Of a DNA stretch of 64,000 nt, positions 33,728 to 43,345 are shown in pieces. Under the pieces are notes generated by a model. The model saw nothing but the letters and a program-made list of their open reading frames with translations. It had not been told where the DNA came from and did not search any database. Source of the stretch: DATLZU01 sp035573855 (GTDB taxonomy: Bacteria; Nitrospirota; Nitrospiria; Nitrospirales; Nitrospiraceae); assembly GCA_035573855.1 (NCBI GenBank), contig DATLZU010000062.1, positions 77,512 to 141,511 on the forward strand, read 5' to 3'. The first letter of the stretch is position 1. Each line of letters begins with the position of its first letter. A program made the position numbers and the translations under genes.

Positions 33728-34189
33728 CTATTCGACCTTGACTTCGATCGACCTGGGCTTGGCTTTCTCCGTCTTCGGCAGATGCACGGTCAATATACCG
33801 TTCCTGTAGTTCGCTTTCACCCTGGTTTCATCCACGGAGTCCGGCACCGAGAAGCTCCGGAGAAAACTGCCTGACGCCCGCTCAAGGCGGTGAATGCGCG
33901 TTCCTTTCCCTTCCTTCATCGGTTCCCGTCGCCCGGAAATCGCCAAGACCCCGCCTTCTACAGACAGCTTCACGTCCTCCTTTTCTAGCCCGGGAAGCTC
34001 GGCAAGGATCTGAAATTCCGTGTCGGTCTCCACCACGTCTACCGCCGGAGCCCAGTCGGCCCGCGCCATCGTTTCCTGGCTACCAACCCGGGTGCCAGCA
34101 CTTCCGCCCACCAGACGGTTGAGGCGGTCGGCCATATCTTCCAACTCGCGGAAAGTGTCCCGGACAAGCAAACTGCGCATCAGGTCCAT
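33728..34189 (-). CDS. Hsp20/alpha-crystallin small heat-shock protein
   Basis: ATP-independent holdase that binds unfolding proteins. The 153-residue product has the alpha-crystallin domain at about 45-140 (WAPAVDVVETDTEFQI, ELPGLEKEDVKLSVEGGVL) with the conserved NGILTVHLPK near the end. ATG 34189 follows GAGAGGAGG. No CIRCE element or sigma32-type promoter is evident upstream. Confidence 0.94.
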   Translation of the reverse strand: MDLMRSLLVRDTFRELEDMADRLNRLVGGSAGTRVGSQETMARADWAPAVDVVETDTEFQILAELPGLEKEDVKLSVEGGVLAISGRREPMKEGKGTRIHRLERASGSFLRSFSVPDSVDETRVKANYRNGILTVHLPKTEKAKPRSIEVKVE

Positions 34190-34403
34190 AGGGCAGCCTC
34201 CTCTCGTTAAGGGTAGTTGAAGCCCTCCCAGCACTTGCCGCTATCTGGAGTGAAACGGGGAAATTGATTGCTAGCTAATAACTGAGAGGGTCTTCGTCAA
34301 GGGGAGGACAGACCAGCTTTTACGGCGCGAGGATGAGGGCACTTTTGTTCCACAACCCACAAGCCATGGCCGGAGCAGGCCGCCTCGATGCGGTTCTGGC
34401 ACC

Positions 34404-36311
34404 TCACTCTCTTCGGCGCAGCACATAGTCCGCAAGCCCTCGTCGGATAATCCCGTCGGAAAGCCAGGCGTACGCACCTCGCAACGCGTGTTGACCGATG
34501 GCCGACAAGCGATGATCCGTATTCCACAGGAGCTCGCGGAGATGTTGTTCGATGCGGAGCTTGGCCTGGCGATAGAATTCGTCCGCCAATTCCCAGGACT
34601 CCGTCCGCCCATTCTTGTAGTCCTGATTTCGCGCATAGAGAGCCGTGGCGGCGATCACGAACAGATCTTCTCCCACTGCTTCAATGCGATTCTGTCGGCC
34701 TTGATCGTCACGGAGCCGTTCCTGATAGCGGATCATCGCGAAAAAAATCCTCCGTGCCAGGCGCCTGCTCGCACGCTCTACATAGCGGAGTTTCGGACGG
34801 ACGCGAGGATGCTGGCACTCTGGGCGGGCGGGCAATGCGGCGGGCTTCCAGAGCCGCAAATACCAGGGAACATAGAATCGCAAGAGCTTCACAAGTTCGA
34901 CGAGCCGCCGAACTCCGGAGCCCGAGCCTTCAATATATTGCCGCGCCCGGTCGAGATGAAGGGTTAACCCTTCTCGGGCCACAAAAGGCCGCAGAATATC
35001 GGTCGCGCCTTCACCGATCCGGGACATCTCAATGTCGCGGACGAGTTGTTCGATGGGGAACGCCGGCTCCCCGCGAACTCGTTTGGAATCGGCCGTCTCA
35101 TACCCCATTCCGCCGAAGAGGATCTGGGCGTCCTTTAGGAAGCGGATGGTCTCTTCGGACGCGAACATTTTTGCGATGGCGGCCTCGATACGCACGTCAT
35201 AGGTGTGTTGATCCGCTAGATGCCAAGCGAGGAGGGAAAGGGCTTCCAAGGCGTAAAGTTGCACGGCCATGCGGCCGATCCGCATGCGCTGGGTTTCCCG
35301 CTCGCTCAGAGGCTTCCCGAAAGTCAGGCGGGAGTTCGCTCGGTCGAGGGTCGGCTGCCAGACTTGTTTCGCCATTCCCAGGCAGAGTGCCGGGATGCTG
35401 ATCGCCCGGCCGATATTGAGGATCGACAGCGCGTAACGGAGACCCCGGCCGACTTCCCCGATGACGTTTTCGACCGGAATCGCGACATCGGTGAAGGTCA
35501 TATGGGCGTTTTCGATGCCGCGGCAACCTTCGAATTGACAGCGCTGCCGGATGACGATCCCCGGCGTGGTCATATCCAAGATAAAGGCGGTGTGCACCAG
35601 ATCCTCCGCGCCTTTCCCCTCCGGAACCGGCAGCCATCCGGACCTTCCGTCGCGGGTGATGCGCTTCGCCGGGACGCGCGCGATAAGCGTGACATAGCGG
35701 GCAATGGGCCCGTTTGTACACCACAGCTTTTCCCCGTTGACGAGAAAGTGGCTGCCCGCCGCATTGAGCACTGCTTCGGTCTTGATATTGGCTGCATCCG
35801 AGCCGGTAATCGGCTCGGTCAAGGCAAAGGCGGAGATGGCTTCCCGGGCCACGCGCGGCAGATAGGTGCGTTTCTGGTCCTCGTTGCCGAACAGCAGGAT
35901 TGGCATGGCAATGCCGATCGATTGCGGCACGGCAACGGTGAGCGCGAGGATGTTGCTCCAACTGGCCATCAGGGTGAGCACCCGCCCATAGTTCTTGTAC
36001 GAGAATCCGAGGCCGCCGTACTGCTTGGGGATCTTCATCCCGAACGCCCCCAACGCGAAAAGTCCTTGCAGCACCGATTCCGGAATCTTGGCGGTCCGCT
36101 CGATTTCATCGGGGTCGACCTGGCTGATGAGAAAGTCCTCGATGGTCCGGCAATACGATTCCCCAACCTCCCGCTCTTCAGCGGGCTCTTCCGGCGGGAG
36201 CAGGAGATCGAACCGCGGCCTTCCCTCGAACAATCCCGCCATGAAGCTCGACCCGGTGAACCGTTCGCGGGCTTCTTCGATCCGCTCGAGCCCCTGAAAC
36301 AGTTTTGTCAT
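34404..36311 (-). CDS. Acyl-CoA dehydrogenase with a long C-terminal extension (VLCAD-like)
   Basis: FAD enzyme that makes the first double bond in fatty acyl-CoA oxidation. The 635-residue length, against about 380 for short-chain forms, matches very-long-chain/ACAD9-type enzymes with an extra C-terminal helical domain (residues about 460-620). Core motifs: ISAFALTEPITGSDA (FAD and substrate), NGEKLWCTNG, FGKPLSE, ILFGGMGYE and GEGATDILR, the last containing the expected catalytic Glu. ATG 36311 follows GAGGTGATGC. No electron-transfer flavoprotein genes are adjacent. Confidence 0.9.
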   Translation of the reverse strand: MTKLFQGLERIEEARERFTGSSFMAGLFEGRPRFDLLLPPEEPAEEREVGESYCRTIEDFLISQVDPDEIERTAKIPESVLQGLFALGAFGMKIPKQYGGLGFSYKNYGRVLTLMASWSNILALTVAVPQSIGIAMPILLFGNEDQKRTYLPRVAREAISAFALTEPITGSDAANIKTEAVLNAAGSHFLVNGEKLWCTNGPIARYVTLIARVPAKRITRDGRSGWLPVPEGKGAEDLVHTAFILDMTTPGIVIRQRCQFEGCRGIENAHMTFTDVAIPVENVIGEVGRGLRYALSILNIGRAISIPALCLGMAKQVWQPTLDRANSRLTFGKPLSERETQRMRIGRMAVQLYALEALSLLAWHLADQHTYDVRIEAAIAKMFASEETIRFLKDAQILFGGMGYETADSKRVRGEPAFPIEQLVRDIEMSRIGEGATDILRPFVAREGLTLHLDRARQYIEGSGSGVRRLVELVKLLRFYVPWYLRLWKPAALPARPECQHPRVRPKLRYVERASRRLARRIFFAMIRYQERLRDDQGRQNRIEAVGEDLFVIAATALYARNQDYKNGRTESWELADEFYRQAKLRIEQHLRELLWNTDHRLSAIGQHALRGAYAWLSDGIIRRGLADYVLRRRE

Positions 36312-36483
36312 GCATCACCTCATGAGTGAGATGCCGTCCCCATGTGTTCAGTGTACTGCGCAACAGCGGCGAAGGCCAGGGGAAGGAGATTCCCGCGCGG
36401 GCCGGAGTCGAGACAAATGGAGCGCCCGGCCATCGCAAAGCGGAGGCGCTTCGTCTCGCGATGATTCTGGACCGCGGAAAATC

Positions 36484-36909
36484 CTACGAAGAGAGACCTG
36501 CGCGGCGGGCGCGCTCGGCGAGCTTTTTGCGGAGGCGGGCTTTTTCAAGGCTGATTTGGGCTTCTTTGAGTTCCGAGGGGAGACCGCCCATCTGGAGACG
36601 CTGCTCGGCTTTTTCAACCGCGGCTTGCGCCCGCTCCACGTCGATGTCTTCGGCTTTTTCCGCGACCTCGGCGAGGATGGTGACCTTCCCGGGGGTAACT
36701 TCAGCGAAGCCCCACAACACGGACATATAGCTGGTCACATCCCCGATTCGGTACCGCAGTTCGCCAATTTTCAGCGTAGACAGAAAATGACAGTGCCCGG
36801 GCAGGACGCCGAATTCTCCCTCACTGCCGGGAGCAATGACTTCGTCCACTTCCTGGCTGACCAGGAATTTTTCCGGCGTGACGACTTCCAAGAGCAGTTT
36901 GCCAGCCAT
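36484..36909 (-). CDS. atpC: ATP synthase F1 epsilon subunit
   Basis: A 141-residue subunit of the central stalk that inhibits ATP hydrolysis. N-terminal beta-sandwich with LEVVTPEKFLVSQEVDEVIAPGSEGEFGVLPGH, C-terminal helical pair rich in Ala, Glu and Arg. Last gene of atpH-A-G-D-C; ATG 36909, about 50 bp after atpD. Confidence 0.96.
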   Translation of the reverse strand: MAGKLLLEVVTPEKFLVSQEVDEVIAPGSEGEFGVLPGHCHFLSTLKIGELRYRIGDVTSYMSVLWGFAEVTPGKVTILAEVAEKAEDIDVERAQAAVEKAEQRLQMGGLPSELKEAQISLEKARLRKKLAERARRAGLSS

Positions 36910-36960
36910 GCTTCTCGTGTGGGTCAGGAAGGGAGGCGAGAGGGACGCACGTCTCACGCC

Positions 36961-38412
36961 TTACGGTCTCTTATAGCCCAGCTTCTCCGCCTTCGCAATG
37001 ACATCCTCGATCGTACCCACCATGTAGAACGCCTGTTCGGGGAGATCGTCATATTTGCCATCGAGAATCTCTTTGAAGCCCCGCACCGTATCCTTGAGCT
37101 TGACGTATTTGCCCGGCGTACCGGTAAACGCCTCAGCCACATGAAACGGTTGCGACAGGAAGCGCTGAATCTTGCGCGCCCGCGCCACGACCAACTTATC
37201 ATCTTCGGAGAGTTCGTCCATTCCGAGAATCGCGATGATGTCTTGCAGATCCTTGTATCGCTGCAGAACGGATTGAACGCCCCGTGCCACCTGATAATGT
37301 TCTTCCCCCACCACCTGCGGGTCCAGGATGCGGGAGGTTGAATCCAGCGGATCGACGGCCGGATAGATGCCAAGCTCCGCGAGCTGGCGCGACAGCACCG
37401 TGGTGGCATCCAGGTGCGCAAAGGCCGTGGCCGGTGCCGGGTCGGTGAGGTCGTCGGCCGGTACATAAATCGCCTGGACCGAGGTAATGGAACCCTTTTT
37501 GGTCGACGTGATCCGTTCCTGGAGAGCACCCATCTCGGTGGCCAAGTTCGGCTGATAGCCCACGGCCGAGGGCATCCGGCCCAGCAAAGCCGACACTTCT
37601 GATCCAGCCTGGGTGAACCGGAAGATGTTGTCGATGAAGAGCAAGACGTCCTGATGTTCTTCGTCACGGAAATACTCGGCCACAGTCAATCCGGTGAGGC
37701 CGACCCGGAGACGCGCGCCGGGCGGCTCATTCATCTGGCCATACACCAGGGCTGCCTTCGACTTGGTATAGTCGTCGGGGTCGATGACTTTAGACTCCTG
37801 CATTTCATGCCACAGATCGTTGCCCTCGCGCGTCCGTTCGCCCACGCCCGCAAAGACCGAGAACCCACCATGGTGGAGCGCGATGTTGTTGATGAGCTCC
37901 ATGATGATGACCGTTTTGCCGACGCCGGCGCCGCCGAACAGGCCGACTTTCCCGCCTTTGCTGTATGGTTCCAGCAGGTCGATCACCTTGATGCCGGTCT
38001 CCAGCACTTCGGTCTTGGTTTCCTGTTCCACCAGTGGCGGCGCCGGCCGGTGAATCGGGTAGAATTTTTTCGCCTTAATCGGCCCTCTCTCGTCAACCGG
38101 CTCACCCAACACGTTCATCAGACGGCCCAGCGTTTCGCGACCGACAGGGACCGAGATGGGCGCGCCGGTGTCCTTGACCGGCATGCCACGGACCAGGCCG
38201 TCCGTGCTCGACATGGCGATGGCCCGCACGCGGTTCTCTCCTAGGTGCTGGGCGACCTCCAGCGTGAGGCGAATGGCCGGCCTTCCCGCGCGCTTGTCTT
38301 CGTCCACCTCAATCCGCAGCGCGTTGTAGATGTTGGGCAATTGTCCAGGAGGAAACTCTGCATCGACGACCGGCCCGATGACCTGAACCACTCTCCCCAT
38401 CGCAGTGCTCAT
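36961..38412 (-). CDS. atpD: ATP synthase F1 beta subunit
   Basis: Catalytic subunit of ATP synthase, 483 residues. Walker A GGAGVGKTV, VFAGVGERTREGNDL (catalytic Glu), Walker B VLLFIDNIFRF, and ALLGRMPSAVGYQPNLATEMG. The signature segment P-A-V-D-P-L-D-S-T-S-R is present. Standard length; lies 24 bp after atpG. Confidence 0.98.
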   Translation of the reverse strand: MSTAMGRVVQVIGPVVDAEFPPGQLPNIYNALRIEVDEDKRAGRPAIRLTLEVAQHLGENRVRAIAMSSTDGLVRGMPVKDTGAPISVPVGRETLGRLMNVLGEPVDERGPIKAKKFYPIHRPAPPLVEQETKTEVLETGIKVIDLLEPYSKGGKVGLFGGAGVGKTVIIMELINNIALHHGGFSVFAGVGERTREGNDLWHEMQESKVIDPDDYTKSKAALVYGQMNEPPGARLRVGLTGLTVAEYFRDEEHQDVLLFIDNIFRFTQAGSEVSALLGRMPSAVGYQPNLATEMGALQERITSTKKGSITSVQAIYVPADDLTDPAPATAFAHLDATTVLSRQLAELGIYPAVDPLDSTSRILDPQVVGEEHYQVARGVQSVLQRYKDLQDIIAILGMDELSEDDKLVVARARKIQRFLSQPFHVAEAFTGTPGKYVKLKDTVRGFKEILDGKYDDLPEQAFYMVGTIEDVIAKAEKLGYKRP

Positions 38413-38436
38413 AAGACTCCTCTTGTCGCCAATGAC

Positions 38437-39327
38437 TCATTTCAAGGCTTCCGCTCCGCCGACGATGTCCATCAATTCTTTCGTGATCGCGGCCTGCCGC
38501 GTCTTGTTATAGTACAGCGTAATTTTCTTGATCAACTCGCCCGCATTGCGGGTCGCACCGTCCATGGCTGCCATGCGCGCTCCCTGTTCCGCAGCGGACG
38601 ACTCCAGCAGAATACGATAGGCCTGGATGTGAAAATGTTTCGGCAGCAGCGCGGCTAGAAGCTCGTCTTCGTCCGGCTCGTACAAGTATGCGCCCCTTGT
38701 TCCCTCGGCGGGCTCTCCGGCTCCGTCCACTTGCCCAAATTCCACAACGGCGTCAACCGGAAAGAGTTTTTCCACCACAACGCGTTGCTGGATCGCGGAC
38801 TTGAATTCGTTGTAGATCACGTAGAGTTCGTCAAATATGTCTTTCTGGAACTGGTCAATGAGATCTTGGGCGATGTCGATCCCGTGTTCATAAGTCAGGC
38901 GATCGAAAATGCCCGTCCACTCCTGGCGAATCGGCCACGCGCGACGGCGGAAGAAATCGCGGGCCTTCCGACCAACGACGCTCAGGGTGACCCTGGCACC
39001 TCGCGACTCCATTTCCCGAATGAATTCCACAGCCTTTCTAAGGATGTTGGCGTTGAATGCACCGCATAATCCCCGGTCGCTCGTAACGATCAACACCTCG
39101 ATGCGTGTTCCACTGCGTTTCTGAAGCAACGGATGGGAAGCCCGATTGACGCGTCGGCTCAAGTTGCCCAGCACCTCCCGCATCTTGTGCGCGTAGGGGC
39201 GTGCGCTCAAGATGCGATCTTGTGCTCGCTTGAGCTTCGCCGCAGCCACCATCTTCATGGCCTTGGTGATCTTTTGCGTGTTTTTGACCGCCGCGATCTT
39301 ACGGCGAAGCGATTGCAAGCTCGGCAT
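38437..39327 (-). CDS. atpG: ATP synthase F1 gamma subunit
   Basis: A 296-residue rotor shaft subunit. N-terminal helix SLQSLRRKIAAVKNTQKITKAMKMVAAAKL and C-terminal signature RNAGELIKKITLYYNKTRQAAITKELMDIVGGAEAL (shown in parts) match the family. No redox-regulatory cysteine insert. Located between atpA and atpD. Confidence 0.97.
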   Translation of the reverse strand: MPSLQSLRRKIAAVKNTQKITKAMKMVAAAKLKRAQDRILSARPYAHKMREVLGNLSRRVNRASHPLLQKRSGTRIEVLIVTSDRGLCGAFNANILRKAVEFIREMESRGARVTLSVVGRKARDFFRRRAWPIRQEWTGIFDRLTYEHGIDIAQDLIDQFQKDIFDELYVIYNEFKSAIQQRVVVEKLFPVDAVVEFGQVDGAGEPAEGTRGAYLYEPDEDELLAALLPKHFHIQAYRILLESSAAEQGARMAAMDGATRNAGELIKKITLYYNKTRQAAITKELMDIVGGAEALK

Positions 39328-39416
39328 TGTTCAAGAAAGTACGACGGGGCGTACGGTGATCCGGCGAGTTCGCCAGGGTCCGGGGGGACGCAGTGCTCGC
39401 GTTACCGCATGCCCGA

Positions 39417-40943
39417 TCACGCTTCTGCCTTCTGCCCGTATCCCATCTTCTGTTTGAACATGGTGATGATCTGCTTGAGCTGCGCACTGAACGCATCATC
39501 GATCTTGCTCTTGGCAACGATATCTTTCTTCACTTCGGGATGATGCTGTGCGACGTAATGGAGCAGGTCCTCTTCGAATTGTCGGATCTTGTCCACCGGA
39601 ATATCGTCCAGGAAGCCGTTCACCCCCGCGAAGATCGAAATGACCTGGTCGGCCACCGGCATGGGCCGATATTGCCCCTGTTTTAGCAGTTCCACCATGC
39701 GCGCGCCGCGCGCCAGTTGCGCCTGTGTGGCTTTGTCGAGTTCGCTCCCGAACTGCGCGAAGGCCGCCATTTCTCGGTACTGCGCAAGGTCCAACCGCAG
39801 CGTACCGGCCACCTGCTTCATGGTCTTGATCTGCGCCGAGCCTCCGACCCGGGAAACCGACAGGCCGACGTTGATTGCGGGCCGGATGCCGGAATAAAAC
39901 AGATCGCTGGCGAGGTAGATTTGGCCGTCGGTGATCGAAATGACGTTCGTGGGGATATATGCTGACACGTCGCCGGCCTGCGTTTCGATGATCGGCAACG
40001 CCGTGAGGCTTCCACCGCCCAGTTTGTCGTTCAGTTTGGCGGCGCGTTCCAACAGGCGGGAGTGGAGATAGAACACGTCGCCGGGATACGCTTCTCGACC
40101 AGGCGGACGGCGGAGCAGGAGCGACAGTTGGCGGTAGGCGACAGCATGCTTGGAGAGGTCGTCGTAAACGATGAGCGCATGCATGCCATTGTCTCGGAAA
40201 TACTCGCCCATCGCGACGCCAGCGTACGGGGCCAGGAATTGGAGGGAGGCCGGTTCGCTGGCAGTCGCCGAAACCACCAGGCTGTAGTCCATGGCGCGGT
40301 GCTCTTCAAGCGTTTTGACGACCCGCGCCACCGTCGAGCGTTTCTGCCCGACGGCGACGTAGATACAGAAGACACCCTGCCCTTTTTGGTTGATGATGGT
40401 ATCAACGGCGATGGCGGTCTTGCCGGTCTGTCGGTCGCCGATGATGAGCTCGCGTTGTCCGCGTCCGATCGGAATCATGGCGTCGATAGCCTTGATCCCA
40501 GTTTGCAACGGTTCGCGGACCGACTGGCGCGTCACGACGCCGGGAGCGACCACTTCAATACGACGGGTTGCGGTCGCCTTGATGGGGCCTTTCCCATCCA
40601 CAGGCTGACCGATCGCGTTGACCACCCGCCCGATCAACGCCTCGCCGACAGGAACTTCGGCGATGCGACCCGTGCGCTTGACAAGGTCCCCTTCCTTGAT
40701 CCCGGTATCGTCCCCCATCAACACGGCGCCGACATTATCTTCTTCCAGGTTCAGGGCGATGCCGTACAGGCCGCCGGGGAATTCCAACATCTCCCCCGCC
40801 ATCGCGCCGTCGAGACCGTAGACTTTGGCGATGCCGTCGCCCACTTGAATGACGGAACCGGTCTCGTTCACGTCGATGTGCTTGTCGAAGCCTTTGATTT
40901 TTTCCTTGAGGATCGTTGTGATTTCTTCGGCCTTGATCTGCAT
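39417..40943 (-). CDS. atpA: ATP synthase F1 alpha subunit
   Basis: A 508-residue nucleotide-binding, non-catalytic subunit. P-loop GDRQTGKTA, region GQKRSTVARVVKTLEEH, and the signature PAINVGLSVSRVGGSAQ. ATG 40943 follows AAGGAG and lies two bases after the atpH stop. Confidence 0.98.
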   Translation of the reverse strand: MQIKAEEITTILKEKIKGFDKHIDVNETGSVIQVGDGIAKVYGLDGAMAGEMLEFPGGLYGIALNLEEDNVGAVLMGDDTGIKEGDLVKRTGRIAEVPVGEALIGRVVNAIGQPVDGKGPIKATATRRIEVVAPGVVTRQSVREPLQTGIKAIDAMIPIGRGQRELIIGDRQTGKTAIAVDTIINQKGQGVFCIYVAVGQKRSTVARVVKTLEEHRAMDYSLVVSATASEPASLQFLAPYAGVAMGEYFRDNGMHALIVYDDLSKHAVAYRQLSLLLRRPPGREAYPGDVFYLHSRLLERAAKLNDKLGGGSLTALPIIETQAGDVSAYIPTNVISITDGQIYLASDLFYSGIRPAINVGLSVSRVGGSAQIKTMKQVAGTLRLDLAQYREMAAFAQFGSELDKATQAQLARGARMVELLKQGQYRPMPVADQVISIFAGVNGFLDDIPVDKIRQFEEDLLHYVAQHHPEVKKDIVAKSKIDDAFSAQLKQIITMFKQKMGYGQKAEA

Positions 40944-40945
40944 GG

Positions 40946-41485
40946 CTACTCCTTCGTCAAAAACCCCCGCATCGCGGTCAACCGTCCACGGAGAGTGCCG
41001 TCGACGACCGTGCTACCGATTTGGATGCGAAGGCCGGCGAGTTGGGCGGAGTTTGACGCAAACGTAATGTCCACGTCACGCTTAAGAATGTCCCGCAACC
41101 GAGCGCGGAGACGGTCCTGCTCAGCCTCATCCAAGGGGGAGGCCGACCAAATAAAAACCTGCTGTCTCCCTTTCCGTTCGTCGACTAATCGAGCGAACGC
41201 CTCCGCGATGTCCGGTAGGAGACCGACGCGGTTGTGTTTGACCAGTTGGGCGAGAAACCGTTCTCCGGTCGGAGAACACCCCAATCGACGACCGAGTTCA
41301 ACCAACACGGATACCTTCTCATCGGATCCGAAAGCCGGCGACGCCATCGCGTGGCGGAGAGGCTGAGAGGCGACGACCGCCCGGCCCAGTTCGACAAGCG
41401 CAGCTTGGGTTGATTCCAGGTGAGCTTCGTCGAGCAGTTCAAACAGCGCCTTGGCGTAGCGGCGCGCGACCGCGGTCTTACTCAC
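40946..41485 (-). CDS. atpH: ATP synthase F1 delta subunit
   Basis: A 179-residue peripheral-stalk subunit joining F1 to Fo. N-terminal VARRYAKALFELLDE and C-terminal VDGTLRGRLTAMRGFLTKE-like region (LRIQIGSTVVDGTLRGRL) are typical OSCP/delta segments. The start GTG 41485 is chosen by homology; the frame upstream is probably untranslated leader. First gene of this cluster: the Fo genes atpB, atpE and atpF that usually precede it are not here. Confidence 0.93.
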   Translation of the reverse strand: MSKTAVARRYAKALFELLDEAHLESTQAALVELGRAVVASQPLRHAMASPAFGSDEKVSVLVELGRRLGCSPTGERFLAQLVKHNRVGLLPDIAEAFARLVDERKGRQQVFIWSASPLDEAEQDRLRARLRDILKRDVDITFASNSAQLAGLRIQIGSTVVDGTLRGRLTAMRGFLTKE

Positions 41486-41555
41486 CGTGTGATCCCGTTG
41501 AAATAAAGGATGCGCAAGAGAATAGTTCGTGCGGGTGGGCACGAAAAGACGGCGC

Positions 41556-41585
41556 AGCGTAGCACTCGCCGGGTTGACGTGTCAA
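41556..41585 (-). promoter_or_regulatory. Promoter of the atpHAGDC operon
   Basis: Minus strand: TTGACA (41580-41585), 18-bp spacer, TACGCT (41556-41561). It falls in the 124-bp gap between mnmA and atpH and gives a leader of about 64 bases. Confidence 0.5.
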
Positions 41586-41609
41586 GGCGGGACGGTGCGG
41601 TCAGTATGA

Positions 41610-42701
41610 TCAGCGGCCCTGCTCCGGTTGAATGATGCCGCCGCCGACAACGCGATCCCCTCGGTAGAACACAGCGGATTGTCCGGGACTCAGCGCGCGC
41701 TGCGGCACATGAAACCGAATGCGCAACCTGCCCTCGCCGCACGGCTGAACGGTGGCTCGCGTCGGCGGTGTTGCATACCTCACCTTCACGTCGACATCCG
41801 TCTCCTCGTGCAACAAGGAGGAATCGAACAGATTGAGATCGGCCACCTGGCACTCCGACCGGAGCAGGCTGTCCTCAGGTCCCAGAACGACCGCGCCTGT
41901 GGCTGCTTCGACCCGCTGCACATAGAGGCGCCGCCCTGCGGCGAGCCCCAACCCTCGGCGCTGGCCCGGCGTGTAAAAGGCGATGCCGTCATGGTGTCCG
42001 AGAATGCGTCCGTCCAGATCGAGGAACGGCCCCGGATGCCGGGCCTGTGGGGCTTCCTTCGCGAGAAAGGCCCGGTAATCTCCCTCGCTTACAAAACAGA
42101 TTTCTTGGCTTTCTTTCAACTCATCTGCAGGAAGCCCCAGCGATTCAGCCGCTGTCCAGACCTCCGACTTGGACATCGTCCCAAGCGGAAAGAGCAACCT
42201 GGGCAGCCATGCCGACTGGATCCGGTAGAGGAAATAACTCTGATCCTTGCGGATATCCGTCGCTCGGTGGAGAAAATGACGGCTGCCTTCAGCGACGAGG
42301 CGGGCGTAATGACCGGTTGCAATAAAGTTGGCTTCCCGTTCTTCGGCAAGTTGATAGAGCAACCGCAATTTCACTCGCTCGTTGCATCGCACGCAGGGGT
42401 TGGGAGTCGTTCCTGAGAGGTACCCCGACACAAAGTCGTCGATCACGTCGGCTCGGAAACCGGCCCGCGCGTCGATCACTTCATGGGAAATGCCGAGCTT
42501 CTTAGCAACATACCGAGCGATACCGACCTTGCAGCATCCGCGCTCCTGCCATCGCCGGGACACGGCAACCGTCTCATCTTCTGGTTCCCAGACCTGCAGG
42601 GTAATACCAGCGACGTCGAATCCCTGCTTGACGAGCAGCGAAGCCGCAACGGAGCTATCCACTCCGCCGCTCATGCCGAGAAGCACCTGAGGGCGTGCCA
42701 T
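41610..42701 (-). CDS. mnmA: tRNA-specific 2-thiouridylase
   Basis: Makes 2-thiouridine at position 34 of tRNA-Lys, -Glu and -Gln. The 363-residue product has PP-loop GMSGGVDSSVAA, the first catalytic cysteine in TPNPCVRCN and the second in SQEICFVSEGDY, with GHYARL and DQSYFLYR between. Works in the same wobble position as MnmE/MnmG, which are also encoded in this window. Confidence 0.96.
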   Translation of the reverse strand: MARPQVLLGMSGGVDSSVAASLLVKQGFDVAGITLQVWEPEDETVAVSRRWQERGCCKVGIARYVAKKLGISHEVIDARAGFRADVIDDFVSGYLSGTTPNPCVRCNERVKLRLLYQLAEEREANFIATGHYARLVAEGSRHFLHRATDIRKDQSYFLYRIQSAWLPRLLFPLGTMSKSEVWTAAESLGLPADELKESQEICFVSEGDYRAFLAKEAPQARHPGPFLDLDGRILGHHDGIAFYTPGQRRGLGLAAGRRLYVQRVEAATGAVVLGPEDSLLRSECQVADLNLFDSSLLHEETDVDVKVRYATPPTRATVQPCGEGRLRIRFHVPQRALSPGQSAVFYRGDRVVGGGIIQPEQGR

Positions 42702-42727
42702 AGTCTTACACGAAAACGGTGTCGGAT

Positions 42728-43186
42728 CTAGAGGTCCTGGGTGCGGACTTTGCCCCGGTGGGCGACGATGTTGTGGACGTTCGTGTCGCGGACTGCCTGG
42801 ACCGGGGACTGATCTTCAATCCATTTGTGGGCACCCATATCACACATTCCGTGAAAATGCGAGCCCTCTTCCATTGAAACCACCGGAGTGCGCACATCCC
42901 CGATGAGAATCCCCGGCTTGAGGATCTGGACTTTTTCTGCCGCCGTGACGGTTCCGTTGATTTTGCCGCTGGTCACCAGGACTCCGGCGGAGACGATGCC
43001 TTTGATCACGGCGTGCTCGCCGACGATCAGTGTCCCGGTCGTATGGATCTCTCCTTCCAAGCGGCCGTCAATGCGCACCGTGCCGTCGAAATTGACGACT
43101 CCCTTGAAGTCAACCCCTTTGCCCAAGAACGTAAAATTCTCGTCGTCGTCAGCAGTTCGATGCTTTCTCTCACCAAGCGCCCACAT
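42728..43186 (-). CDS. Bactofilin (first of a tandem pair)
   Basis: A 152-residue polymer-forming cytoskeletal protein. The right-handed beta-helix core (residues about 20-120) shows the repeating pattern FLGKGVDFKGVVNFDGTVRI, GRLEGEIHTTGTLIVGEHA, KINGTVTAAEKV. Charged, disordered ends. ATG 43186 follows GAGGAGGATCGC. Bactofilins act in cell shape and polar localisation; here downstream of a second copy. Confidence 0.92.
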   Translation of the reverse strand: MWALGERKHRTADDDENFTFLGKGVDFKGVVNFDGTVRIDGRLEGEIHTTGTLIVGEHAVIKGIVSAGVLVTSGKINGTVTAAEKVQILKPGILIGDVRTPVVSMEEGSHFHGMCDMGAHKWIEDQSPVQAVRDTNVHNIVAHRGKVRTQDL

Positions 43187-43345
43187 GCGATCCTCCTCGG
43201 CTACACTTCCCACCCGGCCTCGTTAGGCAGCCGTCACGTGGGACACATCTTTCCCGTTGGCTCCGAACCGTGTTCCTGTTCCGACTGTCCAAGTCCCATC
43301 TTGTCGTGAACAACTCCATCGGGACACAACAAGGCGGCTATCCGG

